NCBI RefSeq assembly: GCF_003233845.1
Contig: NZ_QKRB01000042.1
Span: 124,001 to 188,000 of the forward strand
Reading direction: 5' to 3'
Source of the DNA: Paenibacillus sambharensis
Lineage (GTDB): Bacteria; Bacillota; Bacilli; Paenibacillales; Paenibacillaceae
Length of the DNA: 64,000 nucleotides
Shown: positions 39,847 to 48,479 of the stretch, piece by piece
How positions within the stretch are numbered: the first letter of the stretch is position 1
Layout: the number at the start of each line of letters is the position of its first letter
Translations under genes and position numbers: made by a program
The notes under the pieces: generated by a model
Seen by the model: the letters and a program-made list of their open reading frames with translations, nothing else
The model's database searches: none
What the model was told of the DNA's origin: nothing

Positions 39847-40326
39847 ATGGGAGGCAAGGATGAGCTAACCCGGTTCGGAGTATCTTTTCCCGCGGCACTT
39901 ATCGAACAATTCGACCGGTATATTACCGAGCAGGGCTATCACAACCGCTCGGAGGCTATTCGTGATCTTGCCCGGAAGGCGCTGCTCGAGCCATCCAGTC
40001 TGCACAGCGATGACCTCGTTGCAGGTACGATCGTTCTCGTGTACAACCACCATGTAAGTGAGCTGCCGCTGCTTCTGACGGATATTCAGCATCACCATCA
40101 TCAAGACATTATCTCGACAATGCATATACATCTCAATCACGACCAGTGCCTCGAGGTGATTGTGGTGAAGGGGGCGCTGAACAGCCTGCGCAAGCTTCAC
40201 CAGCAGATTCAGGTTCAGAAGGGTGTCGTTTATGCTGAGCTGTCCGTTACTTATGCTTCGGCTGCAGCCAGGGAGGACGCTCACCCTGCTTTACAGCCTT
40301 CCACAGAACCCGACAGGGATACATAA
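39847..40326 (+). CDS. nikR: NikR nickel-responsive regulator
   Basis: 159 residues. Ribbon-helix-helix DNA-binding part at 1-50 (TRFGVSFPAALIEQFDRYI), then the ACT-like nickel domain. His82, His93, His95 and Cys101 have the exact spacing of the four nickel ligands of E. coli NikR (76, 87, 89, 95). The C-terminal tail of about 25 residues is longer than usual. It represses nickel uptake genes when nickel is sufficient; the likely target is the ABC transporter operon starting at 41346, with spo0M between them. Confidence 0.93.
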   Translation: MGGKDELTRFGVSFPAALIEQFDRYITEQGYHNRSEAIRDLARKALLEPSSLHSDDLVAGTIVLVYNHHVSELPLLLTDIQHHHHQDIISTMHIHLNHDQCLEVIVVKGALNSLRKLHQQIQVQKGVVYAELSVTYASAAAREDAHPALQPSTEPDRDT

Positions 40327-40414
40327 CACCAATATGTTGGACCGGGCCTTAGCATGAGTGAAGCTTAACTCGCGGGGTCATTCATTAATTAGATATCATA
40401 AGGAGAGTTGTCAC

Positions 40415-41179
40415 ATGTCACTATTCAAGAAGATTATGGCCTCGGTCGGTGTTGGATCGGCCAGGGTGGATACGATCCTGGATGCTCCTTCGGGAAGTGT
40501 CAGGGCAGGCGAGGAGCTTACCGGCAAGGTCATTGTCAAAGGCGGCTCCACAGCCCAGCAGATTAATGAGATTCAGCTCCAGCTTGTAACGACCTACACG
40601 CGTGAGACTAATGACCAAACGGTTCGCGAGCGCGGAACTATCGGCAAGTTTGCACTTAACGAGGCATTCACGATTCAGGAGAACGAAACACGGGAGATTC
40701 CTTTTTCCTTCGTAGTTCCTTATGTTACGCCGATTACAGCTGGCAAGACGCGGATTTGGGTTCAGACTGGCCTTGATATCGCAAGCGCGCTTGATGCATC
40801 TGATGATGATGTAATTGAAGTCGAGCCAACCTATTTGGCCGCTCATGTTCTGGATGCCCTTACCTATCTTGGGTTCCGGATGCGGGAGGCGGATTGCAAG
40901 TATGATCCACGCTCACGGTTCGGCTATAAATTCTTTCAGGAATTTGAATACGCGCCAGGACCCCAGTTCCGTGGTCTGGATGAGCTTGAATTGATCTTTA
41001 AGCCGCACCCAGACTATGTGGAAGTATTCATGGAAATCGACCGCAAAGCACGCGGACTCGCTAAGCTCTTCGATCTGGACGAGACAAGAGTTCAATTCCG
41101 GATTTATCCCGAAGACGTTAGCGGCGGGATTGAACCGCTCGCACACAAGCTGGATCAGTTAATTCGCAATTATATGTAA
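40415..41179 (+). CDS. spo0M: Spo0M-like sporulation control protein
   Basis: 254 residues, arrestin-like fold protein, close in length to Bacillus Spo0M. MSLFKKIMASVGVGSARVDT is the typical start and PFSFVVPYVTPIT lies near residue 96. In B. subtilis it influences early sporulation and cell shape. ATG at 40415 follows AAGGAGAG; an upstream in-frame ATG (40358) has no ribosome site. Supports a spore-forming host. Confidence 0.92.
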   Translation: MSLFKKIMASVGVGSARVDTILDAPSGSVRAGEELTGKVIVKGGSTAQQINEIQLQLVTTYTRETNDQTVRERGTIGKFALNEAFTIQENETREIPFSFVVPYVTPITAGKTRIWVQTGLDIASALDASDDDVIEVEPTYLAAHVLDALTYLGFRMREADCKYDPRSRFGYKFFQEFEYAPGPQFRGLDELELIFKPHPDYVEVFMEIDRKARGLAKLFDLDETRVQFRIYPEDVSGGIEPLAHKLDQLIRNYM

Positions 41180-41202
41180 GTATGGATTATATGATGAATA
41201 AG

Positions 41203-41247
41203 AGCTGCCCACTATACTCAGATGATGAGTGAGGGGCAGCTTTTTTT
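41203..41247 (+). terminator. Terminator after spo0M
   Basis: AGCTGCCC (41203-41210) pairs with GGGGCAGCT (41233-41241); inner ACTCA/TGAGT; followed by TTTTTTT. Confidence 0.9.
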
Positions 41248-41269
41248 GTGATGCATAATCGGATAAATT

Positions 41270-41297
41270 GTGTTACTATTTCTAACATACGTGTTAC
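41270..41297. promoter_or_regulatory. Candidate operator of the nickel transporter operon
   Basis: Three half-sites in 28 bases: GTGTTAC (41270-41276), TAACA (41283-41287) and GTGTTAC (41291-41297). The two direct copies start 21 bases apart, two helical turns, and each forms an inverted repeat with the middle TAACA. The position is about 50 bases before the nikA start. Binding by NikR is inferred from the neighbouring nikR; it is not the enterobacterial GTATGA type. Confidence 0.45.
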
Positions 41298-41345
41298 GAA
41301 TGGATTCTCGATGGTAGATATACGTCAGATTAAGGTGGGGTCAGA

Positions 41346-42974
41346 ATGTTGAATATGAGGTGTGCTCAGACGATGAAGCAGCGCAGCATCCTTCTATTGT
41401 GGATCACTGTGTTTGCTGTACTGGCATCAGGCTGCACGGCGCGGGTTGGCGGAAGCGCAGCAGCTGACCGGGGTAGAGGCAATTCGCTTGTCATTGCGGT
41501 TGGCTCAGAGCCGGAAGGCGGTTTCGATCCTGCATCCGGCTGGGGACTCTATGGATCGCCGCTGTTCCAGAGTACGCTGCTAAAGCGTGACAATGACTTG
41601 AAGATTGTGAATGATCTGGCGACGGATTGGAATGTGAGCGATGACGGGCTGACCTGGACAGTACATATCCGTAAGGATGCGGTCTTCTCGGATGGTCAGC
41701 CTTTAACAGCAGGAGATGTCAAGTTTACATTTGAAACGGTGCGTGATTCAGCCTCTGCTGTCGACTTGACGAATCTTAAGGAGGTGCGGGTGGAGGAGGA
41801 CTACGCGGTTTCATTCCATTTACAGCAGCCGCAGTCAACCTTTATTGCAAGACTCATTACGACAGGCATTATACCGGAGCATGCTTACGGCAGGAAGTAC
41901 GCTTCCAGGCCGATTGGCTCCGGCCCTTTCCTATTGAAACAGTGGGACCGCGGCCAACAGATGATTATTGAAGTGAATCCGGAGTATTACGGAGAGAAGC
42001 CGGGCTTTGAGCAGATTACGATTCTGTTCTTGGGTGAGGATGCGGCTTATGCAGCTGCACGCGCAGGGGAAGTAGACCTGGCTTATATTCCGGCTTCCTT
42101 AAGCGGTATGAATGTGCCTGGCATGAGACTTGAGTCTGTACATAGCGTGGACAATCGTGGAATCATGTTTCCTTACGTGCCCTCAGGCGGCCAGACACCT
42201 GACGGCAAGCCTGTCGGCAATGACGTTACAAGCGACCCGGCTATCCGTAAGGCAGTGAACACAGCAGTTGACAGGCAGGGCTTGGTCGACGGCATTCTGG
42301 AAGGACATGGGTCGCCCGCATACACCTCGAGTGACGGCCTTCCGTGGTGGAATGAACGGGCGGTCATCGAAGACAACAAGCCCGAAAAGGCAATTGCGCT
42401 GCTGGAGGATAGCGGCTGGCGGGATACGGATGGAGACGGCATAAGGGAGAAGGATGGGCGAAGGGCAGAATTTGTCCTTATGTATCCTGCCGGTGACGTC
42501 ATCCGCCAATCGCTTGCGCTTGCCGCTGCCGAGATGATGAAGAAAGTCGGGATTCGTATCATCGTTGAGGGCAAGAGCTGGGAGGATCTTGAGCAGGGCA
42601 TGCATGAAAACGCGGTGCTTTTCGGATGGGGAAGTCATGATCCTCTGGAGATGTATAATCTCTACAGCAGCAGCTATAAAGGAGTCGAGTATTATAACCC
42701 GGGTTATTACAGCAATCCGGCAGTCGACCGGTGGCTGGATAAAGCGATGCATGCCTTAACTGAGGAGGAGGCTCTCGTGTACTGGAAGAATGCGCAGTGG
42801 GACGGGCAGAACGGAATGTCTGCGGCCGGTGATGCACCGTGGGCCTGGCTGGTCAATATTGATCATCTCTACCTTGTTCGTGAGGGGCTCGATATAGGCA
42901 GGCAGCGAATCCAGCCGCATGGACACGGTTGGCCGATAACCGACAATATCGCGGAATGGCAGTGGAAGCAATAG
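41346..42974 (+). CDS. nikA: Nickel/peptide ABC transporter substrate-binding lipoprotein (NikA-like)
   Basis: 542 residues, SBP family 5. Signal peptide ending in a lipobox (ASGC near residue 30). EPEGGFDPASGWGLYGSPLF near the N-terminus and GHGWPITDNIAEWQW at the C-terminus are typical of the NikA/CntA group of metal-chelate binding proteins, distinct from true oligopeptide binders. It should deliver nickel, perhaps bound to a small chelator such as histidine or an opine, to the permease below. AAGGTGGGG precedes the ATG. First gene of a five-gene operon. Confidence 0.85.
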   Translation: MLNMRCAQTMKQRSILLLWITVFAVLASGCTARVGGSAAADRGRGNSLVIAVGSEPEGGFDPASGWGLYGSPLFQSTLLKRDNDLKIVNDLATDWNVSDDGLTWTVHIRKDAVFSDGQPLTAGDVKFTFETVRDSASAVDLTNLKEVRVEEDYAVSFHLQQPQSTFIARLITTGIIPEHAYGRKYASRPIGSGPFLLKQWDRGQQMIIEVNPEYYGEKPGFEQITILFLGEDAAYAAARAGEVDLAYIPASLSGMNVPGMRLESVHSVDNRGIMFPYVPSGGQTPDGKPVGNDVTSDPAIRKAVNTAVDRQGLVDGILEGHGSPAYTSSDGLPWWNERAVIEDNKPEKAIALLEDSGWRDTDGDGIREKDGRRAEFVLMYPAGDVIRQSLALAAAEMMKKVGIRIIVEGKSWEDLEQGMHENAVLFGWGSHDPLEMYNLYSSSYKGVEYYNPGYYSNPAVDRWLDKAMHALTEEEALVYWKNAQWDGQNGMSAAGDAPWAWLVNIDHLYLVREGLDIGRQRIQPHGHGWPITDNIAEWQWKQ

Positions 42975-42993
42975 GGGAGAGGGGGGAATTGTT

Positions 42994-43992
42994 GTGCCCG
43001 GATGGCTGAAGTTTGCATTCGGAAAGTCGGTTCGTCTTGCAGCCCTGCTGGCGGCTGTCAGCATCATTACCTTTGTCCTTATCAGCTTCTCCCCCGTTGA
43101 TCCTGTTCGAGCTTACATAGGCGCGGATATGATGACAGTGGGAGCTGAGCAGCGGCTGGATATAGCTGTCTATTGGGGGCTTGACCAGCCGCCCCTGGAA
43201 CGGTTTCTTAAATGGGTTAGCTCGATGATTCAAGGTGACTTCGGCAGCTCCATGATTTATAGGGAACCGGTTGCGGGCGTAATCGCCGAACGATTCTGGT
43301 ACTCCCTCTCGTTAATGGCGGCTGCATGGCTGCTGTCAGGGCTTATTGGCTTCGCAGCCGGCAGTGCAGCCGCCATGAACAGGGGAGGCTGGCTGGACAG
43401 GGTTATTCAGTGGGTGTGCTACACCATTGCTTCAACACCTTCATTCTGGATTGGGATGCTGCTGCTGATGGTCTTCGCAGTCTGGTTGGGCTGGCTTCCT
43501 GCTGGACTTGGCGTTCCCGCCGGCGTGGCGGCGGAGCAGGTTACAATCGCTGACCGTATAAGGCATATGGTGCTGCCGGCAGCAGCACTAAGTATTGCCG
43601 GGATCTCAGCGGTTGCGCTGCATACCCGCCAGAAGCTGATTGATATCCTGGACAGTGATTTTGTTCTATACGCACGGGCGAAGGGTGAACGAGGCTGGCA
43701 GCTTTACCGTAACCATGGGCTGCGCAATATCGCGCTGCCGGCAATGACCCTGCAGCTGGCATCCTTCAGTGAACTGTTCGGCGGTGCGGTTTTGGCTGAG
43801 CAGGTATTCACCTACCCTGGATTAGGCCATGCGACTGTCGAGGCGGGACTGCGCGGGGATGTTCCTCTGCTGATGGGTCTTGTGCTGTTCAGCACCCTGT
43901 TCGTCTTTACGGGCAATACAGCGGCTGATGTGCTGTACCGGCTGGTTGATCCCAGAATAAGGGGGCATGAGAATGACTCGCGTAATGTTTGA
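42994..43992 (+). CDS. nikB: Nickel ABC transporter permease (NikB-like)
   Basis: 332 residues, six-helix permease of the Dpp/Opp/Nik type. FSPVDPVRAYIGADM near 30 and the EAA-type loop YARAKGERGWQLYRNHGLRN near 225 are visible. Start GTG after GGGGGGAA. It overlaps nikC by about 20 bases. Confidence 0.87.
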   Translation: MPGWLKFAFGKSVRLAALLAAVSIITFVLISFSPVDPVRAYIGADMMTVGAEQRLDIAVYWGLDQPPLERFLKWVSSMIQGDFGSSMIYREPVAGVIAERFWYSLSLMAAAWLLSGLIGFAAGSAAAMNRGGWLDRVIQWVCYTIASTPSFWIGMLLLMVFAVWLGWLPAGLGVPAGVAAEQVTIADRIRHMVLPAAALSIAGISAVALHTRQKLIDILDSDFVLYARAKGERGWQLYRNHGLRNIALPAMTLQLASFSELFGGAVLAEQVFTYPGLGHATVEAGLRGDVPLLMGLVLFSTLFVFTGNTAADVLYRLVDPRIRGHENDSRNV

Positions 43993-44851
43993 CTCCGTGG
44001 CCCGGCTTCAGACCCGGTCAGCCGTGTATCCAATTGACTACAAACGGCGCAGCCTGCTGATTTTGCTGACTGCTGCTGCTCTTCTTATGATGCTGATCAT
44101 GGCAGGGTGGCTGACGAACCCGGATGCCTTGTCGGTTCAGCTTGATCAGCGCAACCTCCCTCCGTCATTTCAGCATCTCTTCGGAACGGATTGGCTGGGG
44201 AGGGATATGTTCGTCCGGGTGATGAAGGGACTGCTGCTTAGTATCCAAACCGGTCTGGCAGGAGCTGTATGCAGTGCCATGATAGCTGCTGTCCTGGGAA
44301 TAGCTTCGGCGCTCTTCGGGCGCCAGGCGGATCGTATCATTACATGGCTCACTGATCTGTTCTTAAGTGTTCCGCATCTGGTTGCCCTTATCCTGGTCGC
44401 CTTCGTGTGCGGCGGAGGGATGAAGGGGATCGTGATCGGCATTGCGCTGACCCACTGGCCGGCGCTGGCAAGGCTGATTCGCGCCGAGGCCATGCAGCTG
44501 ATGGCTGCCCAGTATGTGCAGGTCTCCCGCCGTCTCGGGCGCTCCCTGTTCTGGATTGCGAGGCGGCATATGCTTCCGCATCTGCTGCCTCAGCTAACAG
44601 TTGGCCTCATCCTGTTATTTCCGCATGCCATTCTGCATGAAGCGGCCGTAACCTTCATCGGGCTAGGCCTGCCGCCGCATCAGCCGGCTATCGGTATTAT
44701 CCTGTCCGAGTCTATGCGTTATCTGTCGTCTGGCATGTGGTGGCTTGCAGTACTGCCCGGCGCTGCCCTTCTGGCAGCTGTCCGTGCCTTCGATGTTATT
44801 GGAAGCCATACGAAGAGGCTGCTTGACTCACAGCAATATGAACGGCTCTAG
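43973..44851 (+). CDS. nikC: Nickel ABC transporter permease (NikC-like)
   Basis: 292 residues, second permease half. HLFGTDWLGRDMFVRVMKG is the standard NikC/DppC segment and RRLGRSLFWIARRHMLPH is the EAA loop that contacts the ATPases. ATG at 43973 is seven bases after AAGGGGG; ATG at 43967 is only one base away from it. It lies inside the end of nikB, so translation is coupled. Confidence 0.87.
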   Translation: MTRVMFDSVARLQTRSAVYPIDYKRRSLLILLTAAALLMMLIMAGWLTNPDALSVQLDQRNLPPSFQHLFGTDWLGRDMFVRVMKGLLLSIQTGLAGAVCSAMIAAVLGIASALFGRQADRIITWLTDLFLSVPHLVALILVAFVCGGGMKGIVIGIALTHWPALARLIRAEAMQLMAAQYVQVSRRLGRSLFWIARRHMLPHLLPQLTVGLILLFPHAILHEAAVTFIGLGLPPHQPAIGIILSESMRYLSSGMWWLAVLPGAALLAAVRAFDVIGSHTKRLLDSQQYERL

Positions 44852-44889
44852 CAGCGGAATAAGCAGATGATTCTCATGGGGGGAAGGGA

Positions 44890-45813
44890 ATGAGTTTACT
44901 GCAGGTCGAGAATTTATCCATATCATTTGCCCGGTATGCTGGCTGGCTGCGCAGAGAGATCATCATGCCGGTTAGGCAGCTTGATCTTGCGCTTCAAGCG
45001 GGAGAGATTACAGCCCTTGTTGGCGCGAGCGGGTCCGGGAAAAGTCTGCTTGCCCATGCCATACTCGGCATTCTTCCAGCGAACGCCAGCTTAGGGGGGA
45101 GCATCCTTTACAAAGGGGAGAAGTTAACAGCAGCCAGACAGGCAAAGCTTAGAGGAAAAGATATCATGCTGGTCCCGCAGTCGGTTACCTATCTGGACCC
45201 TCTGATGAGGTCTGGAGCCCAGGTCTGCTTGGCTGCCCGCGGCGGTGATCCCCGGAAGCTGCAGCGGGCAGCCTTCCGCCGATACAGGCTGGATAACGAG
45301 GTGGAGCAAATGTATCCCCACCAGCTGTCGGGCGGCATGGCAAGACGAATTATGGCTGCGTCTGCATTTGTTAGCGGTGCCTGCATGATCATCGCCGATG
45401 AGCCGACGCCTGGCATGCAGGCGGAAGACGCAGCTGAGACCATGAAGTGGTTTCGGGAACTAGCTGATCAAGGACACGCCGTGCTGCTGATCACGCATGA
45501 CTTGGAGGCAGCGGTCGCGGGAGCGGACCGGATAGCGGTCATGAATGCCGGCATGACAGTAGAGTGGCTGCCGGCCTCCCATTTCAGCGATAAGGGCGAG
45601 AGGCTGCAGCATCCTTATAGCAGGGCGCTCTGGAATTCCCTTCCGGCCAATGGCTTCTACGTTCCGCAGTCCGATTGGCGTGCGGTTAGCAGCCGGGAAG
45701 GTCCCGGGTGCCCATTTGCGTCATGCTGCGAGCTGGCAGCAGCCATATGCCGGGAAGAACAGCCCGGTATGCGGGAGGGTGAGAGGGGATGGGTGAGATG
45801 CCATGCCTCTTGA
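44890..45813 (+). CDS. nikD: Nickel ABC transporter ATPase (NikD-like)
   Basis: 307 residues. Walker A GASGSGKS (about 46), Q-loop VPQSVTYLDPL, signature LSGGMARRIMAA, Walker B ACMIIADEPTPGM. The C-terminal part has the Cys-containing tail (CPFASCCELAA) found in oligopeptide/nickel ATPases. It powers uptake with the NikE-like partner, overlapping it by 11 bases. Confidence 0.88.
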   Translation: MSLLQVENLSISFARYAGWLRREIIMPVRQLDLALQAGEITALVGASGSGKSLLAHAILGILPANASLGGSILYKGEKLTAARQAKLRGKDIMLVPQSVTYLDPLMRSGAQVCLAARGGDPRKLQRAAFRRYRLDNEVEQMYPHQLSGGMARRIMAASAFVSGACMIIADEPTPGMQAEDAAETMKWFRELADQGHAVLLITHDLEAAVAGADRIAVMNAGMTVEWLPASHFSDKGERLQHPYSRALWNSLPANGFYVPQSDWRAVSSREGPGCPFASCCELAAAICREEQPGMREGERGWVRCHAS

Positions 45814-46402
45814 AGGAAAAGGCTTGTCTTATCGTTATGCGCAAGACGGGCCATGGCTGCTGCGCAGACGGGAGATAACGGTCAGACGGGGAGAGGTTGT
45901 CGGTCTGCAGGGGCCCAGCGGTTGCGGCAAAACAACACTGGGCCGCATTCTGGCCGGTTATCTGCAGCCTCATGAAGGAACCGTTACTCTGGCTGGGAAA
46001 GCTGTTCGGGCAGCACGCGGATACCACCCGATTCAGATGGTCTTCCAGCACCCCGAGCAAGCGGTTAATCCCAAGTGGACGATGCGCAGCACCATTCAGG
46101 AAGGATGGCAGGCTGATCAGCCGACCATGCACAGGCTGGGTATTAACGAGGCGTGGCTGGACCGTGTACCTGCGGAGCTCTCGGGAGGTGAACTGCAGCG
46201 CTGCTGTATAGCCAGAGCTCTAGGTCCTGAAACCGCCTATCTTATAGCGGATGAGATGACAGCAATGCTTGATGCCGTAACGCAAGCTCAGATATGGCAT
46301 GCCATGCTTGAGCTTGCGCAGGAGAGAAGCCTTGGCCTGCTCGTAATCAGCCACGACGAGAATCTGCTAAAACGGATATGCAGCCGAATTGAGCCTATGT
46401 AA
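45803..46402 (+). CDS. nikE: Nickel ABC transporter ATPase (NikE-like), short
   Basis: 199 residues. Walker A GPSGCGKT, VFQHPEQAVNPKW, signature LSGGELQRCCIA, Walker B AYLIADEMTAML and the switch His (VISHD) are all present, so the ATPase core is complete. It lacks the 50-70 residues that follow in typical NikE/OppF proteins. Last gene of the operon; no strong terminator directly follows on the plus strand. Confidence 0.82.
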   Translation: MPLEGKGLSYRYAQDGPWLLRRREITVRRGEVVGLQGPSGCGKTTLGRILAGYLQPHEGTVTLAGKAVRAARGYHPIQMVFQHPEQAVNPKWTMRSTIQEGWQADQPTMHRLGINEAWLDRVPAELSGGELQRCCIARALGPETAYLIADEMTAMLDAVTQAQIWHAMLELAQERSLGLLVISHDENLLKRICSRIEPM

Positions 46403-46450
46403 GATAAACGCAATTTTCTTTCCTAAAGTCGCCCCATATGTAATACGAAA

Positions 46451-46485
46451 CGCCCTCCTCCATAGTAAAATCATGAAGGCGGGCG
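46451..46485 (-). terminator. Terminator at the end of the 46.5-47.0 kb membrane gene
   Basis: CGCCCTCCTCCAT (46451-46463) pairs with ATGAAGGCGGGCG (46473-46485) with mismatches. On the minus strand it is followed by TTTCGTATT. The stem overlaps the stop codon of the gene. It may also end the convergent nik operon. Confidence 0.5.
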
Positions 46486-46971
46486 TTCAGCTGTATCAGG
46501 TCTCGGAATGAGTCTTCTGTCAAGCGCTGCCTTCAGCAGGAAGCCGAAGCCAACCCCCAAGAAAGCAGCGGCCATCGGCAGCCAGACAGGTCCCGGAAGA
46601 ATATCCATAAACCGGAAACGGTCTGAATAGAACATGCCAGTCGTACCGAAGAAGGCACAGAATACAAAAGGAAAGGTGGAATAGGGGGAGCTTCTTCCTC
46701 CTCCGGCATCCTTAAACCCGTCCCAGATCCCGAACATATAGACACATGGGTAGAACAAGAGCCATTGGTAATTGGTGTGCCTGACAGCAGCAAGCGTGTC
46801 GCCTTGAAAGCTGTCCATGATAATAGTGTTGAGATTTGACCCCAAATTGATGACGAATTCCAGGATAATGAGGGTTATTCCCTTGAGATACTGCTTGTTA
46901 AGCAGCTGACCAAAACCTGGAAGGGCAATAGACCACAGCAATGCTTCAACAGGCGACGTCTTTTTCATCAT
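46471..46971 (-). CDS. Unknown membrane protein with about four helices
   Basis: 166 residues. Hydrophobic segments near 8-25, 30-48, 70-85 and 110-150; the first pair (ALPGFGQLLNKQYLKGI) resembles TM2/DUF5683-type small membrane proteins. Function unknown. Convergent with the nik operon. Confidence 0.65.
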   Translation of the reverse strand: MMKKTSPVEALLWSIALPGFGQLLNKQYLKGITLIILEFVINLGSNLNTIIMDSFQGDTLAAVRHTNYQWLLFYPCVYMFGIWDGFKDAGGGRSSPYSTFPFVFCAFFGTTGMFYSDRFRFMDILPGPVWLPMAAAFLGVGFGFLLKAALDRRLIPRPDTAERPPS

Positions 46972-47091
46972 TAGCTGTTCTCTTCATTCGAGACTTGTCC
47001 TCCGTTGGTTTTTCTTACAGTTAGCGTACCCCATGAACCCGCTCTTATTCCACTAAATATACAAGGTTTACAATTTATTACCAACTACGTT

Positions 47092-47120
47092 TTGCAGCCT
47101 GCTGCCGTCCGTGTCATAAT
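47092..47120 (+). promoter_or_regulatory. Promoter of the M42 peptidase gene
   Basis: TTGCAG (47092-47097), 17 bases, CATAAT (47115-47120); start codon 30 bases later after GGAGG. Confidence 0.6.
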
Positions 47121-47150
47121 GGATAAAAAAGACATGCTGGAGGCTAACCG

Positions 47151-48209
47151 ATGACATTATCATCCATAAATCACGATATTAATGCCACGTACACGCTGGA
47201 AATTCTGCAGAAGCTGCTGAGGACGCCCAGCCCTACCGGTTTCTGTAAGCAGATTATGAAGCTGCTGGAGAAGGAAGCTGAGAAACTGGGCTATGCTATG
47301 GAATTCACCCCCAAGGGAAACGGTATCATCACGATACCGGGTGAAGGCCTGGACCATAAGGGAGCACTTGGTATTACAGCTCACGTGGACACGCTTGGTG
47401 CCATGGTAAGGGCGGTTAAAGCTAATGGTACGCTTCGGTTTACCCCGGTTGGCGGATATAGTATGCAGTCTGTTGAGAATGAATACTGCCTTATCCATAC
47501 CCGCAGCGGCAGAACATATGAGGGAACGGTTCTGACTACGAAGCCCTCTGTTCACGTGTACACGGATGCAAGGGACCTGGAACGCAAGGAAGAGAATATG
47601 GAAATCAGGCTTGATGAATGGGTTACGAGCAAGGAGGAAACTGAACAGCTTGGTATTTCTCCTGGCGATTTCATCTCCTGGGATCCGAGAACAAGAGTGC
47701 TGGATAATGGACTGATTAAATCCCGGCATCTGGATGACAAAGCAAGTGTTGCAGCCCTGTTTGGATTGCTGGAATGGATCAAACGCGCTGGTTTTAAGCC
47801 TCAGCGGACCATTAGATTCCTGTTCTCGACCTATGAAGAGGTAGGTCACGGCAGTGCAAGTATTCCGGCTGATATTACCGAATTCATTGCTGTTGACATG
47901 GGTGCGATTGGCGATGACTTGTCGACAACTGAGAAGGATGTCTCCATCTGTGCCAAGGACTCTTCAGGGCCTTATGACTACGAGATGACCGGCAGGCTGA
48001 TTGAGCTTGCGAAGCAGGAACAGATCCCTTACGCTGTAGACATATATCCTCGTTACAGCTCCGACGCATCGGCAGCCTTAAGCGGGGGGAGCAGCATACG
48101 TGCGGCCCTGCTGGGTCCGGGTGTCCATGCATCACACAGTATGGAGCGAACCCACCTGGACGCTGTTGTGAATACCGCCAAGCTGTTGGCGGCCTATGTG
48201 ACAAGTTAA
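47151..48209 (+). CDS. M42-family metallo-aminopeptidase
   Basis: 352 residues, cytoplasmic. ITAHVDTLG (about 75), SRHLDDKASVAAL (about 184), FSTYEEVGHG (about 225), VDMGAIGDD (about 248) and RTHLDAV near the end supply the two-metal site and catalytic glutamate of M42 (glutamyl aminopeptidase/FrvX) enzymes. It removes N-terminal residues from peptides. Its own promoter and terminator make it a single-gene unit. Confidence 0.92.
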   Translation: MTLSSINHDINATYTLEILQKLLRTPSPTGFCKQIMKLLEKEAEKLGYAMEFTPKGNGIITIPGEGLDHKGALGITAHVDTLGAMVRAVKANGTLRFTPVGGYSMQSVENEYCLIHTRSGRTYEGTVLTTKPSVHVYTDARDLERKEENMEIRLDEWVTSKEETEQLGISPGDFISWDPRTRVLDNGLIKSRHLDDKASVAALFGLLEWIKRAGFKPQRTIRFLFSTYEEVGHGSASIPADITEFIAVDMGAIGDDLSTTEKDVSICAKDSSGPYDYEMTGRLIELAKQEQIPYAVDIYPRYSSDASAALSGGSSIRAALLGPGVHASHSMERTHLDAVVNTAKLLAAYVTS

Positions 48210-48215
48210 TTCAAA

Positions 48216-48264
48216 ACGGCAGACCTGCTACCCTTTACAAATAGGATAAGGTCTGCCGTCTTTA
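48216..48264 (+). terminator. Terminator after the M42 peptidase gene
   Basis: ACGGCAGACCT (48216-48226) pairs perfectly with AGGTCTGCCGT (48249-48259), followed by CTTTAATTT. Confidence 0.8.
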
Positions 48265-48287
48265 ATTTGTCCGCTGCCTTAGTTTGG

Positions 48288-48449
48288 TCAGAATTGGCAT
48301 GAGCCCGGATAGCCATCCTGTTTGGCAGCCTGCTCCGGATCCTTCAGCTTCTCATCAGCCTTCATTTTTGCAACGACTTTCGCCTGCGCTTGGCGGGCTC
48401 TCGGGCCGTTGTTAGAGCCTTTGACCGCTTCTTTTATCTCCATAATCAT
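48288..48449 (-). CDS. Small hypothetical protein of 53 residues
   Basis: Encoded on the minus strand: MIMEIKEAVKGSNNGPRARQ is the start and YPGSCQF the end. Charged, Lys/Ala/Gln-rich, no membrane segment, a single Cys near the C-terminus. A GGAGG lies four bases before the ATG at 48449 (a second ATG at 48443 is ten bases away). It lies 30 bases after the acidic protein gene, in the same direction, so it is probably co-transcribed. Family unknown. Confidence 0.6.
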   Translation of the reverse strand: MIMEIKEAVKGSNNGPRARQAQAKVVAKMKADEKLKDPEQAAKQDGYPGSCQF

Positions 48450-48479
48450 TCAGCCTCCCTATTCGTGTATGAGAAGAGC

